In this document: one piece after another, positions 15,563 to 23,268 of the stretch
Numbering within the stretch: the first letter of the stretch is position 1
Layout of the letters: every line of letters starts with the position of its first letter
Assembly (NCBI RefSeq): GCF_004791695.1
Contig: NZ_SRSO01000038.1
Location: 1-34,736 of the forward strand
Reading direction: 5' to 3'
Origin: Flavivirga rizhaonensis
Lineage (GTDB): Bacteria > Bacteroidota > Bacteroidia > Flavobacteriales > Flavobacteriaceae
Length of the DNA stretch: 34,736 nucleotides
The notes under the pieces: model-generated
Told to the model about the DNA's origin: nothing
What the model saw: only the letters and a program-made list of their open reading frames with translations
Database searches by the model: none
Program-made: the position numbers and the translations under genes

Positions 15563-16010
15563 TTTAAAAAACAGAACTTTAACAATTGAAAAAACATTTA
15601 ATGCTCCTGTACAATTAGTTTGGGATGCCTGGACACAATCGGAACACATTCTAAAATGGTGGGCACCAAAAGGTATGGACATTAAAGTTATAGAACATGA
15701 TTTTAAAGTTGGTGGAAAATGGAAATATGCCATGCCAATGCCAGATGGAAATAAGTTTATTTCTGAAGGTATTTACAAGGAAATTGTCACGCTAAAAAAA
15801 ATTGTCACTTCAGCAGATTTTAAACCTATGACAGAAAATGTAGAATTACAAACATACTTTGAAGCCGACGGTGAAAACACAAAATTTGTGTTCAAAGTCA
15901 TTCATGCTACCGAAGCATATTGCAAACAACAAGAAGAAATGGGCTTTTATAATGGATGGGGCTCTGCTTTCGAAAGATTAGAAACAACCTTAAAAACTCT
16001 AACAAGTTAA
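15555..16010 (+). CDS. SRPBCC / AHSA1-domain protein
   Basis: A 151-residue protein of the activator-of-Hsp90-ATPase-like (AHSA1, PF08327) branch of the START/SRPBCC fold. TLTIEKTFNAPVQLVWDAWTQ and HILKWWAPKGMDIKVIEHDF open the domain, FKVGGKWKYAMPMPDG follows, and NGWGSAFERLETTL closes it. The fold holds a hydrophobic cavity for a small ligand. The frame is open upstream to an ATG at 15513, but the family domain and the coupling geometry favour ATG 15555, which overlaps the arsR stop by eight bases. Co-transcribed with arsR and the DoxX-like gene. The ligand is unknown. Confidence 0.88.
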   Translation: MSDLKNRTLTIEKTFNAPVQLVWDAWTQSEHILKWWAPKGMDIKVIEHDFKVGGKWKYAMPMPDGNKFISEGIYKEIVTLKKIVTSADFKPMTENVELQTYFEADGENTKFVFKVIHATEAYCKQQEEMGFYNGWGSAFERLETTLKTLTS

Positions 16011-16012
16011 TA

Positions 16013-16384
16013 ATGAGTACTAAAACCAAGAATATTATTTATTTTGTAACTACAGGTTTGCTTACCTTACTGGTGTTGGCTACAATTGGGAACAGTATCT
16101 TTAATCCTGAATTCAGCAAAAGATTTGTAGAAATAGGCTTTCCTAGCTATCTGATTGCTCCATTAATGATTACTAAAAGTCTTGGATTAATTACCATTTG
16201 GCTAAACACATTTCTCTTACTAAAAGAATGGGGTTATTCGGGTTTCTTTTTTCTTTTTTTACTAGCATTTTTAGCTGAGATTAATGCGCCTGTTCCAGAT
16301 TATTTTTCTCCAGTTATGGCTTTAGTTTTACTTTCTATATCATACTTTTTTTGGCAGAAAAAGGCAGTAATAAAAACAAAATAG
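16013..16384 (+). CDS. DoxX-like membrane protein
   Basis: A 123-residue protein with four hydrophobic segments, at about 7-27, 45-64, 72-90 and 97-114, matching the DoxX-like family (PF13564). FSKRFVEIGFPSYLIAPLMITKSLG and EINAPVPDYFSPVMAL are typical of this group. It starts two bases after the stop of the AHSA1 gene, completing the ArsR-AHSA1-DoxX operon that recurs in Bacteroidota. A DoxX-type membrane role (redox or small-molecule handling) is suggested by the family but not shown. The ATG at 16013 is preferred over an upstream one at 15956 that lies within the previous gene. Confidence 0.88.
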   Translation: MSTKTKNIIYFVTTGLLTLLVLATIGNSIFNPEFSKRFVEIGFPSYLIAPLMITKSLGLITIWLNTFLLLKEWGYSGFFFLFLLAFLAEINAPVPDYFSPVMALVLLSISYFFWQKKAVIKTK

Positions 16385-16524
16385 TGGTTCTGCTCATAAT
16401 ACAAAAGTGAACATTATAATTGATCCCTTTTTAGTTTTTCAACTTATAAGCTAATACCTATAGGCTTATCTCTAATCAGTTAATAGGTTGAATTCCTAAA
16501 ACCCGTCAACATCCAACATATATA

Positions 16525-16553
16525 AAAACCACTTTGTAAAACAAGGTGGTTTT
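16525..16553 (+). terminator. Intrinsic terminator after the ArsR operon
   Basis: AAAACCACTTTGT (16525-16537) pairs with ACAAGGTGGTTTT (16541-16553), with one G-U pair, around a three-base loop. A T-rich stretch follows. Confidence 0.85.
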
Positions 16554-16564
16554 GTTTTAGCGGA

Positions 16565-16597
16565 AACTGTAATTCGCGAAAAAAACTGTAATTTCGC
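16565..16597. repeat. Direct repeat upstream of the Crp/Fnr gene
   Basis: AACTGTAATTCGCG (16565-16578) and AACTGTAATTTCGC (16584-16597) are near-identical and 19 bases apart. They lie about 90 bp upstream of the Crp/Fnr start and may be a binding site for a regulator. No clear promoter is seen beside them. Confidence 0.4.
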
Positions 16598-16684
16598 TTA
16601 ACACAATATTAATTAACTGAGATAAATTTATTTCGGTCTTAAAACAGATTCGTAAACTTTAAAATTTGGCTATAATTTCAACAG

Positions 16685-17263
16685 ATGCTGGAAAAAAGAG
16701 ATTTGCTAATAAATTTTATTCTTGATACTGTCCCTGTAACAAGAGACCAAGCCAAAGAAATTGCTAATTCATTTCATCCAATTCAAATAAAAAAAGGAGA
16801 TTTTCTGCTTAGGGAAAACAATATAAACAATGACTATTTTTATTTAGAAAAAGGGTTAATGCGTACTTTTTTATTCAATTTAAAAGGCAACGAAATAACA
16901 ACCGATTTTTTTACTGAAAACAATATAGTTTTTGAAGTTACTTCTTTTTTTAATCGTGTAAATTCAGAGGCCAACATTCAAGCTATTACAGATTGTTTTG
17001 GATATAGAATCTCTTATGATGAACTCAATTCGCTCTTTCATAACAAGCCTGCTTTTCGGGATTTTGGACGTGCAATTTTAGTCAAAGAGTTTATTTCTTC
17101 AAAAAAACGTAATTATGGAATGATCAATAGAACAGCCGAAGAACGCTACCAAAATTTATTGACTTCAAAATCACAAATCTTGCAACATGCTCCCTTAAAG
17201 TATATAGCTTCTTATTTAGGAATTACAGATAGTACCTTAAGTAGATTACGGAGAAAAATATAG
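16685..17263 (+). CDS. Crp/Fnr-family transcriptional regulator
   Basis: A 192-residue protein with an N-terminal cyclic-nucleotide-binding-like beta-roll (about 25-120; IKKGDFLLRENN, YFYLEKGLMRTFLFN, EITTDFFTENNIVFE). A helical linker and a C-terminal HTH follow (170-190, LKYIASYLGITDSTLSRLRRK). It lacks the cluster of cysteines of oxygen-sensing FNR (only Cys104 is seen), and the Arg/Ser residues that bind cAMP are not evident, so the signal is unknown. Such short proteins are very common in Bacteroidota. It precedes a membrane-protein gene by 74 bp and may control it. It is not a likely candidate for the hemN site, because it lacks iron-sulfur ligands. Confidence 0.88.
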   Translation: MLEKRDLLINFILDTVPVTRDQAKEIANSFHPIQIKKGDFLLRENNINNDYFYLEKGLMRTFLFNLKGNEITTDFFTENNIVFEVTSFFNRVNSEANIQAITDCFGYRISYDELNSLFHNKPAFRDFGRAILVKEFISSKKRNYGMINRTAEERYQNLLTSKSQILQHAPLKYIASYLGITDSTLSRLRRKI

Positions 17264-17337
17264 ATATTATATTTCTTGCCTTTTGTCAAGTAATTTTTAT
17301 GAATTATAATAGAAATTTATATCATAAAAAATATCAA

Positions 17338-18045
17338 ATGGCAGAAACATCTACTTCTTTAATAATAGGCTTTATACTAACAACATTTATTGCATTATGG
17401 TTTTTATTTAAAGCCTCAAGAAATAAAAAAATCATCTTAGGTATTATTATTTGGATGCTTATTGTTAGTGTACTAGGACTCTCAAAGTTTTATGGAAACA
17501 CAGATGCTTTCCCTCCTAGATTTTTTTTCTTACTAGGACCAGGGCTACTATTTGTCCTCATTATTTTTCTAAATAGACATGTTAGAAAAGTTATTAGTTC
17601 GTTTAATTTAAAGTGGTTAACGCTACTTCATATTATAAGGATTCCTGTAGAATATTTTCTGTATTTTATATATTTAGAAGGATTGATCCCCGAACTTATG
17701 ACTTTTAATGGATACAATTTTGATATCCTTTCCGGTATTACTGCTCCTATTATTTATTATTTGGTTTTTGTAAAAAAATGGGTTGGAAACAAAGGTCTTT
17801 TATTTTGGAATATTATTTGTTTAGGTTTACTTATAAATATTCTAACAATAGCTTTCCTTAGTGCGCAAACCCCTTTACAAAAATTAGCATTCTATCAGCC
17901 AAATATTGGGGTGACTTATTTCCCTTTTGTGTGGCTTCCAGCTGTAATAGTACCCATTGTTCTACTTTCTCATTTAAGCAGTATTAGGCAGCTACTTATC
18001 TTATTAAAAAGAAAACAAACCAACGATAATCAAAATAGCTGTTAA
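17338..18045 (+). CDS. Multi-pass membrane protein of unknown function
   Basis: About 235 residues with roughly seven hydrophobic segments: near 6-23, 31-50, 61-80, 91-110, 130-150, 155-178 and 190-220. Short charged loops lie between them, and the C-terminus is basic and cytoplasmic. I do not recognise the family. A start at 17299 would add 13 polar residues; ATG 17338 is preferred because it follows an A-rich leader and leads directly into the first membrane segment. The gene follows the Crp/Fnr regulator on the same strand, which suggests that it is a target or partner. No enzyme motif is visible. Confidence 0.7.
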   Translation: MAETSTSLIIGFILTTFIALWFLFKASRNKKIILGIIIWMLIVSVLGLSKFYGNTDAFPPRFFFLLGPGLLFVLIIFLNRHVRKVISSFNLKWLTLLHIIRIPVEYFLYFIYLEGLIPELMTFNGYNFDILSGITAPIIYYLVFVKKWVGNKGLLFWNIICLGLLINILTIAFLSAQTPLQKLAFYQPNIGVTYFPFVWLPAVIVPIVLLSHLSSIRQLLILLKRKQTNDNQNSC

Positions 18046-18104
18046 TTGAAATTTGAGTAAACTTATTTAGTTTTTTCTTAATTTTTTCAATAAAAAAACA
18101 CCCC

Positions 18105-18137
18105 TGACACAATATGACACAAGCTCAAATATATTTG
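18105..18137 (+). promoter_or_regulatory. VOC-gene promoter with tandem TGACACAA sites
   Basis: TATATTTG at 18130-18137 is an exact -7 element, 33 bases before the ATG. Directly upstream, in place of the -33 box, TGACACAA occurs twice in direct orientation (18105-18112 and 18115-18122), exactly 10 bp apart and thus on the same face of the helix. This looks like an activator or repressor site. The WYL regulator encoded two genes on is one candidate binder. Confidence 0.6.
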
Positions 18138-18170
18138 CATTAAGTTTAATATTTAAAATCAATTTAAAAA

Positions 18171-18548
18171 ATGAAAAATGCAGTTAACTGGTTTGAAATT
18201 CCAGTAAAAGATTACGAAAGAGCTAAACAATTTTATGCTACAGTTATTGGTACAGAAATTATAGACCATCCTATGCCAGACGATAATATTAAATATGGCG
18301 TTTTTTCATACGACATGGAAAATAAAGGTGTTGGAGGTGCTATTATTGAAGGAGAAGGTCAAACGCCATCCACAGAAGGTGCTACCATCTACTTAAATGG
18401 TGGAGACGATTTAGGTTTACCGCTTTCCAGAGTAGAATCTAATGGAGGTAAAATAATCATGCCAAAAACTAATATTGAAGAAAATGGATTTATAGCACAG
18501 TTTATAGATACCGAAGGCAATAGAATTGCATTGCATTCAATGATGTAA
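18171..18548 (+). CDS. VOC-family (glyoxalase-like) protein
   Basis: A 125-residue protein of the vicinal oxygen chelate fold (PF00903). It opens with AVNWFEIPVKDYERAKQFYATVIG and ends with GFIAQFIDTEGNRIALHSM, the two conserved edges of the domain. The length corresponds to one VOC unit of two beta-alpha-beta-beta-beta modules, so it should work as a dimer in the cytoplasm. Related proteins are often annotated as glyoxalase or bleomycin resistance, but metal ligands cannot be assigned here, and the substrate is unknown. It is followed at 88 bp by a WYL-domain regulator on the same strand, a pairing that suggests local control. Confidence 0.88.
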   Translation: MKNAVNWFEIPVKDYERAKQFYATVIGTEIIDHPMPDDNIKYGVFSYDMENKGVGGAIIEGEGQTPSTEGATIYLNGGDDLGLPLSRVESNGGKIIMPKTNIEENGFIAQFIDTEGNRIALHSMM

Positions 18549-18622
18549 TCGCAAGTAGATTTCGAAAGTAGTCTAAAATTTATTCAATCAAAAAAGAGGT
18601 AGTGGATTGCATAGCGGTTCAC

Positions 18623-18630
18623 TATCTTTG
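18623..18630 (+). promoter_or_regulatory. -7 element immediately before the WYL regulator
   Basis: TATCTTTG matches TAnnTTTG and ends only five bases before the ATG at 18636. The transcript start should fall on or next to the start codon, implying a leaderless mRNA. TAGTG (18600-18604) and CACTA (18620-18624) form a small inverted repeat overlapping the element. Confidence 0.5.
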
Positions 18631-18635
18631 TTATT

Positions 18636-19334
18636 ATGTCTCAATTACCAAGACTCATAGCCATATTAACCCTGTTAAAATCCAAACGTCTTTTAACAGC
18701 CAGCGAACTTGCTAAAAAATTTGAAGTTAGCATAAGAACCATATATAGAGACATAAGGAAACTTGAAGAAGCTGGTGTACCTGTTACAACTATTGAAGGT
18801 AGAGGGTATTCTTTAATGGAAGGCTATTCAGTTGCCCCCGTTCAATTTACCGAAAAACAAGCAAATGCTCTAATTACTGCTCAGCACTTAATAAATCAAA
18901 CAAAGGATACTTCTTTTATTGAAGATTTTAATGAAGCTTTAATCAAAATTAAATCGGTTTTTAGGACTTCCATTCAGAAAAAAAGTGAATTATTACAAAG
19001 TAAAATTCATATTTTCAATCCTACTTACGAAAATATTTCAAGTAATGCGCTTTCCGAAGTACAACTGGCTATTACTAATTTCAATTTTATAGAAATTAAT
19101 TACTGCAAGGTAAATGAAACTAATGTTTCCTTTAGAAAAATAGAACCTTACGCCATGTATTCTTCGCAACACAAATGGATATTAATTGCCTGGTGCCACT
19201 TACGACAAGATTATCGCGCTTTCAGAATTGATAGAATTCAACATTTTAAAATTCTACAAGAGAAATTTGAAGACAGGAAATTTAATTTACAAGCTTATTT
19301 TCAATCTTGCTCCTATAACAAAAGTAAAACATAA
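18636..19334 (+). CDS. HTH-WYL (YafY-type) transcriptional regulator
   Basis: A 232-residue regulator. The N-terminal HTH_11 domain (4-58) includes RLIAILTLLKSKRLLTASELA and FEVSIRTIYRDIRKLEEAGVPV, with the wing EGRGYSLMEGY. The C-terminal WYL domain (about 140-215) keeps IEINYCKVN, KIEPYAMY, HKWILIAWC and YRAFRIDRI; the signature Trp-Tyr-Leu appears as Trp181-Ile-Leu. WYL domains bind nucleotides or other small ligands and make these proteins switchable repressors or activators. It lies downstream of the VOC gene and probably regulates it, itself or both. The start is supported by the family alignment. Confidence 0.92.
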   Translation: MSQLPRLIAILTLLKSKRLLTASELAKKFEVSIRTIYRDIRKLEEAGVPVTTIEGRGYSLMEGYSVAPVQFTEKQANALITAQHLINQTKDTSFIEDFNEALIKIKSVFRTSIQKKSELLQSKIHIFNPTYENISSNALSEVQLAITNFNFIEINYCKVNETNVSFRKIEPYAMYSSQHKWILIAWCHLRQDYRAFRIDRIQHFKILQEKFEDRKFNLQAYFQSCSYNKSKT

Positions 19335-19347
19335 ATTATGTTTTACT
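19323..19347. promoter_or_regulatory. 12-bp-arm palindrome overlapping the WYL stop codon
   Basis: AGTAAAACATAA (19323-19334) and TTATGTTTTACT (19336-19347) are perfect complements around a single central base. The first arm contains the stop codon of the WYL gene. -7-like elements TAGTTTTG (19355-19362) and TATTTTTG (19366-19373) for the MOSC gene follow directly. It may end the WYL transcript, act as an operator at the MOSC promoter, or both. Confidence 0.5.
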
Positions 19348-19395
19348 ACTTTGTTAGTTTTGTATTATTTTTGATCAAAAAATATTGCTATACAA

Positions 19396-20031
19396 ATGAA
19401 AATCCTTTCTACTAATATTGCTAAACCTACTTCCTTAATCTGGAACGGGAAAGAAGTTATTACTGGCATCTATAAAAAACCAACAAACCTACCTATTTAC
19501 TTAGGAAAAGAAGGTGTTACAAATGATGAAGTATCAGACAAGAAAGTGCATGGCGGTGAATTTAAAGCTTGTTATATATTTTCTCACGGGCATTATACTT
19601 ACTGGAAAAATTTATATCCGAATTTAGCTTGGAATCATGGTATGTTCGGTGAAAATCTTACAGTTTCTGGTTTAAACGAAAAAGACCTTTACATTGGTGA
19701 TATATACGAAATTGGAGAGGCCTTAGTTCAAGTTACACAACCTCGAGAGCCTTGTTATAAACTCGGTATTAAGTTTGGAACTCAAAATGTATTAAAAGAT
19801 TTTATAGAACATGGGTTTCCTGGAACCTATGTACGCATTCTAAAAGAGGGATTTGTAAAAAGAGGGGATACTTTTAAGTTAATTGAACAAGCGAAAAATA
19901 GTTTAACCACATGGCAATTTTTTGATTTATTATTTTCACAAAATAAAGATGAGGCATTAATTAAATTAGCTATAGCAAATAAGGCCTTACCTTTAAGGAA
20001 ACGAGATAAAATAAAGAAGTTCCTAAAATAG
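19396..20031 (+). CDS. MOSC-domain protein (YiiM-like)
   Basis: A 211-residue protein of the MOSC family (molybdenum cofactor sulfurase C-terminal domain). The domain spans about 15-165. VHGGEFKACYIFSHGHYTYW and MFGENLTVSGL are its core, GDIYEIGEALVQVTQPREPC holds the invariant cysteine (Cys120), and the helical YiiM-type C-terminal extension follows. MOSC proteins carry sulfur or reduce N-hydroxylated compounds with a bound molybdenum cofactor. The start fits an A-rich leader. A possible operator lies 50 bp upstream. The gene ends 42 bp before a DEAD-box helicase with its own -7 element. No molybdopterin synthesis gene is in the window. Confidence 0.88.
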   Translation: MKILSTNIAKPTSLIWNGKEVITGIYKKPTNLPIYLGKEGVTNDEVSDKKVHGGEFKACYIFSHGHYTYWKNLYPNLAWNHGMFGENLTVSGLNEKDLYIGDIYEIGEALVQVTQPREPCYKLGIKFGTQNVLKDFIEHGFPGTYVRILKEGFVKRGDTFKLIEQAKNSLTTWQFFDLLFSQNKDEALIKLAIANKALPLRKRDKIKKFLK

Positions 20032-20048
20032 CAGAGTTAATTTTGGCG

Positions 20049-20056
20049 TATCTTTG
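20049..20056 (+). promoter_or_regulatory. -7 element for the DEAD-box helicase
   Basis: TATCTTTG matches TAnnTTTG and lies 17 bases before the ATG at 20074. No TTTG is seen at the -33 distance. Confidence 0.5.
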
Positions 20057-20073
20057 TGGCATAAAATTCAAAT

Positions 20074-21315
20074 ATGTCATTTAAAGACTTACAATTAAAC
20101 AGGCCTATTTTAAGGGCTATTGCAGAAACAGGTTATGATGAACCAACACTCGTTCAAGAAAAAACAATTCCTTTAGTTTTAAACAAAAAGGATGTTATTG
20201 TTTCTGCTCAAACTGGCACCGGAAAAACAGCTTCTTTTGCTTTACCTATTTTACAATTGTTATTTGACAAACAAGATGCATCAAAAAAAGGAAAAAAAAT
20301 TCGTGCCCTAATTGTAAGTCCAACCCGCGAATTAGCTATACAAATTGGAGAAAACTTTAAAAACTATAGCACTTACACAAACTTGAGAACCACAGTCGTT
20401 TATGGAGGTACTTCTATCGAGCCTCAAATAGATATTCTAAAAAAAGGTGTGGATATTTTAATTGCAACTCCTGGTCGTTTGCTTGATTTACACAAACAAG
20501 ACATTGTGAACCTAGACTATGTAGAAACTTTAGTACTGGATGAAGCCGATTTAATGTTGGATATGGGCTTTATTGATGATGTAAAAAAAATTGAGCGTCT
20601 TTGTACCAAAGAAAAACAAACCTTATTATTCTCCGCAACCATTCCTTATAAAGTAGAACAGCTAGCCAATACCATTTTAAAAATACCAGAACGTGTTGAA
20701 GTAGCCCCAAACTCATCAACATCAAAAAACATAAACCAGGTACTTTATTATGTGCCAAAGCGTAATAAAATTGAGCTGTGTTTGCATTTATTGAGAAATA
20801 CTATAAAAGGTAGTATTCTTATTTTTAGACGGACTAAGTTTGGTGTTGAAAAATTAGAACAAACATTATTGAAAAATGGTTATAAAGTTGATAGTATTCA
20901 TGGTGATAAAAGCCAGAATTTAAGGCAAGAGGCTTTAAAAAACTTTAAATCTAATAATGTTAATATTTTAATTGCCACCGATGTTGCTGCCCGTGGTATT
21001 GATATTAATAATTTGGATGCTGTTATAAATTTTGATTTGCCTAATGTACCAGAGACTTATGTACATAGAATAGGAAGAACAGCCAGAGCTGGCAATACAG
21101 GCGCCTCCTATTCATTTTGTTCTGCAGATGAAAAAAATTATGTAAAAACAATCCAGCAACTTATCCAAATACAAATAGACGTTATTGAAGACCACCCATA
21201 CCCTTTAGATCCAAAGGCAAAACCTATCATTCATAAATCTAAAAAAGCAGGTAGTAAGTATAAAAAGGGGCGTAAAAGCGAAGCTTCAAAAAAGAAAAAG
21301 AAACGTTGGTACTAA
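20074..21315 (+). CDS. DEAD-box ATP-dependent RNA helicase
   Basis: A 413-residue enzyme that unwinds short RNA duplexes using ATP, usually in ribosome assembly, mRNA turnover or cold adaptation. All motifs are present in order: Q motif (Gln28), motif I AQTGTGKT (45-52), Ia PTRELA (83), TPGR (132-135), motif II DEAD (156-159), motif III SAT (187-189). The second RecA domain has ILIFRRTKFGVEKL, IHGDKSQNLRQEAL, LIATDVAARGIDI and HRIGRTARAG. A Lys/Arg/Ser-rich tail of about 35 residues replaces a dedicated RNA-binding domain. It is RhlE-like in size, but I do not give a gene name because several paralogues exist in these bacteria. Confidence 0.95.
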   Translation: MSFKDLQLNRPILRAIAETGYDEPTLVQEKTIPLVLNKKDVIVSAQTGTGKTASFALPILQLLFDKQDASKKGKKIRALIVSPTRELAIQIGENFKNYSTYTNLRTTVVYGGTSIEPQIDILKKGVDILIATPGRLLDLHKQDIVNLDYVETLVLDEADLMLDMGFIDDVKKIERLCTKEKQTLLFSATIPYKVEQLANTILKIPERVEVAPNSSTSKNINQVLYYVPKRNKIELCLHLLRNTIKGSILIFRRTKFGVEKLEQTLLKNGYKVDSIHGDKSQNLRQEALKNFKSNNVNILIATDVAARGIDINNLDAVINFDLPNVPETYVHRIGRTARAGNTGASYSFCSADEKNYVKTIQQLIQIQIDVIEDHPYPLDPKAKPIIHKSKKAGSKYKKGRKSEASKKKKKRWY

Positions 21316-21409
21316 TTCATTAAGAATTCCGTTATATAAACAATACCTTCGCCAAAATAAAGTTACACAAACTTTATAATTTTATGAACATCTCTCTCAA
21401 TTTAAGTAG

Positions 21410-22330
21410 ATGAATTTTACAAATCCATTAGTTTACGGTATTCCATGTTTTTTAGGTCTTATTTTAGTAGAACTTACATATAGTAAAACACACAACCATA
21501 AAGACCTATATAAATGGAAAGATTTGATGTCGAGTCTAACTATGGGAATTGGATCGGTAGTTTTAGCACCATTAATAAAAACCATTTCTGCTATTATAAT
21601 TTTCAACTATTTATACGAATTGTTTAATCCAATAGTTGATGGTGTACGTACAAATATTATGGGATGGCAATCTTTTGGTTACACTTGGCCTGTTTGGTTA
21701 ATTTGTCAATTTTTGGATGATTTCACATATTACTGGTTTCACAGACAAAATCATATGGTACGTTTTTTATGGGCAGCCCATATTGTACATCATTCCTCTG
21801 AAAATTTCAACCTTGGAACTGCCGTTCGTAATGGCTGGTTTACTATTTTGTACAAACCTCTATTTTATATGTGGTTACCAGTTATTGGTTTCCCCCCAGA
21901 AATGGTCATAGTTTGCTTAGGAATTGAAGCGCTTTGGCAATTTCAATTACATTCTACATATATCCCAAAAATGGGAATTATTGAAAAAATATTTAACACT
22001 CATACTATGCATCAAGTACATCATGCCAAAAACTTAGAGTATATGGACAAAAATCATGGTGGATTTTTAAATTTATTTGATAAACTATTTGGTACATGGA
22101 AAGAACTAGATGACGATATAGATATAGCTTATGGCGTTACAAAGCCCCCAAACTCTTACAATCCTTTGATTATATTGACCCATGAATACAAAGATATTTG
22201 GAATGATATGAAAAAATCCTCCAATATATATCATAAGTTTATGTATGCCTTTGGTCCTCCAGGGTGGAGTCATGACGGAAGTTCTTTAACCATTAAACAG
22301 ATGAGAGAGCAAGCAAAAAAAGGACATTAA
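21410..22330 (+). CDS. Sterol desaturase / fatty acid hydroxylase family membrane protein
   Basis: A 306-residue integral-membrane di-iron enzyme. The histidine clusters of the superfamily (PF04116) are all present: HRQNH (111-115), HIVHH (124-128), His181, and HQVHH (201-205), with His216 in KNHGG. Hydrophobic segments lie near 8-24, 45-70, 92-108 and 145-175. Such enzymes insert oxygen into, or desaturate, fatty-acid or lipid tails. Bacterial members act on carotenoids, fatty acids or hopanoid-like lipids; the substrate here is unknown. The C-terminal third contains YAFGPPGWSHDGSS, conserved in the bacterial branch. It is 15 bp ahead of the cupin gene and likely co-transcribed with it. Confidence 0.9.
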   Translation: MNFTNPLVYGIPCFLGLILVELTYSKTHNHKDLYKWKDLMSSLTMGIGSVVLAPLIKTISAIIIFNYLYELFNPIVDGVRTNIMGWQSFGYTWPVWLICQFLDDFTYYWFHRQNHMVRFLWAAHIVHHSSENFNLGTAVRNGWFTILYKPLFYMWLPVIGFPPEMVIVCLGIEALWQFQLHSTYIPKMGIIEKIFNTHTMHQVHHAKNLEYMDKNHGGFLNLFDKLFGTWKELDDDIDIAYGVTKPPNSYNPLIILTHEYKDIWNDMKKSSNIYHKFMYAFGPPGWSHDGSSLTIKQMREQAKKGH

Positions 22331-22345
22331 ACCTCTTTAGCAAAT

Positions 22346-22849
22346 ATGAATACTATTCAAAAAATCGTAGATCAGTTAGAATTACAACCACATCCTGAAG
22401 GTGGTTATTTTAAAGAAACTTATAGAAGTAACGGGTTTATTAATGAAGACAATCTTGGTAAAGGTTTTTCTGGACAACGAAACTATGCGACATCCATTTA
22501 TTTTCTTTTAACATCTGAATCATTCTCTGCATTCCATAGAATTAAGCAAGATGAAATTTGGCATTTTTATAAAGGGTCACCTATAAAACTTCATATAATT
22601 TCTAATGATGGTATATACTCTAACGCCGTTATAGGGAACGATATAGAAAATGGACAGAACCCTCAGTTTGTAGTAAAAGCTAAAGATTGGTTTGCTGCTG
22701 AAGTTATTGACAAAAACCCATATTCTCTAGTAGGGTGTACGGTTTCCCCTGGTTTTGATTTTAAAGATTTTGAACTTCCAGAAAGAGACACACTTATTTC
22801 AAAATTTCCCGAACATAAAAATATAGTTACTGCTTTTACAAGGGTTTAA
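22346..22849 (+). CDS. DUF985 cupin-domain protein
   Basis: A 167-residue cupin (Cupin_5, PF06172). The pieces LELQPHPEGGYFKETYRS (11-28), YATSIYFLLTSESFSAFHRIKQDEIWHFYKGSP and LVGCTVSPGFDFKDFEL are typical. His residues in AFHRI and IWHFY are in the place of the cupin metal ligands, though the family role is not known. Its stop codon overlaps that of the convergent membrane-protein gene by two bases. It follows the hydroxylase by 15 bp, so the two form an operon. Confidence 0.9.
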   Translation: MNTIQKIVDQLELQPHPEGGYFKETYRSNGFINEDNLGKGFSGQRNYATSIYFLLTSESFSAFHRIKQDEIWHFYKGSPIKLHIISNDGIYSNAVIGNDIENGQNPQFVVKAKDWFAAEVIDKNPYSLVGCTVSPGFDFKDFELPERDTLISKFPEHKNIVTAFTRV

Positions 22850-23268
22850 TTTTGTAATCTTTGATTAAAATGGCTTTTTAACAATGGTATTTGTATACAA
22901 AACATGAGTCCAAAAAGTACAACAGCATAAGTAAGTGTTTTTGGAATTGAAAATCCTGAAAATAAATTTGTTATTTTGTTATCGGATAATACACTTAAAT
23001 CTAAAGAACCAAACCAACTCACTGGTTCTTCCTGCATACCCAAAAGCATATATATAATTAGAGCAAAAAACACTATTGATATAACAATCCATCCAGTTTT
23101 AGAAATCAAAGGTTTATAAACTGTAACAGTATTATTGCTCAATTCAGTAACCTGAGACATTACTGAAGCAGTGAAATTAAAAGACGGACTCTCTAAAGGC
23201 GTTTCTTTAATTACTTTTTTTGCTAAGTTATCTATATATTTATCTGCGTTCTCTTTCATAATGTTCAA
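22846..23268 (-). CDS. Small two-helix membrane protein, probable anti-sigma partner
   Basis: A protein of about 140 residues with a soluble N-terminus (1-55) containing DKYIDNLAKKVIKETPLESPSF. A first membrane segment lies at 56-77, a short external loop at 78-108 and a second segment at 110-130. It lies immediately downstream of the sigma factor, with its start (23268, or the third codon later at 23259) inside the end of that gene, so the two are translationally coupled. That arrangement and topology are those of a membrane-held anti-sigma factor, but no ASD/ZAS zinc motif is present (no HxxxC), so the role is inferred from position. It ends against the convergent cupin gene. Confidence 0.75.
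   Translation of the reverse strand: MNIMKENADKYIDNLAKKVIKETPLESPSFNFTASVMSQVTELSNNTVTVYKPLISKTGWIVISIVFFALIIYMLLGMQEEPVSWFGSLDLSVLSDNKITNLFSGFSIPKTLTYAVVLFGLMFCIQIPLLKSHFNQRLQN

Noticed and set aside
16685..17263. Crp/Fnr-type protein as the oxygen sensor acting on hemN
   Set aside because: It has only one visible cysteine and so cannot hold an FNR-type iron-sulfur cluster; the activator is probably elsewhere.
22846..22849. Overlap of the cupin and membrane-protein stop codons as a possible frame error
   Set aside because: Both proteins are complete and the overlap is just convergent stop codons sharing two to four bases, common in compact genomes.
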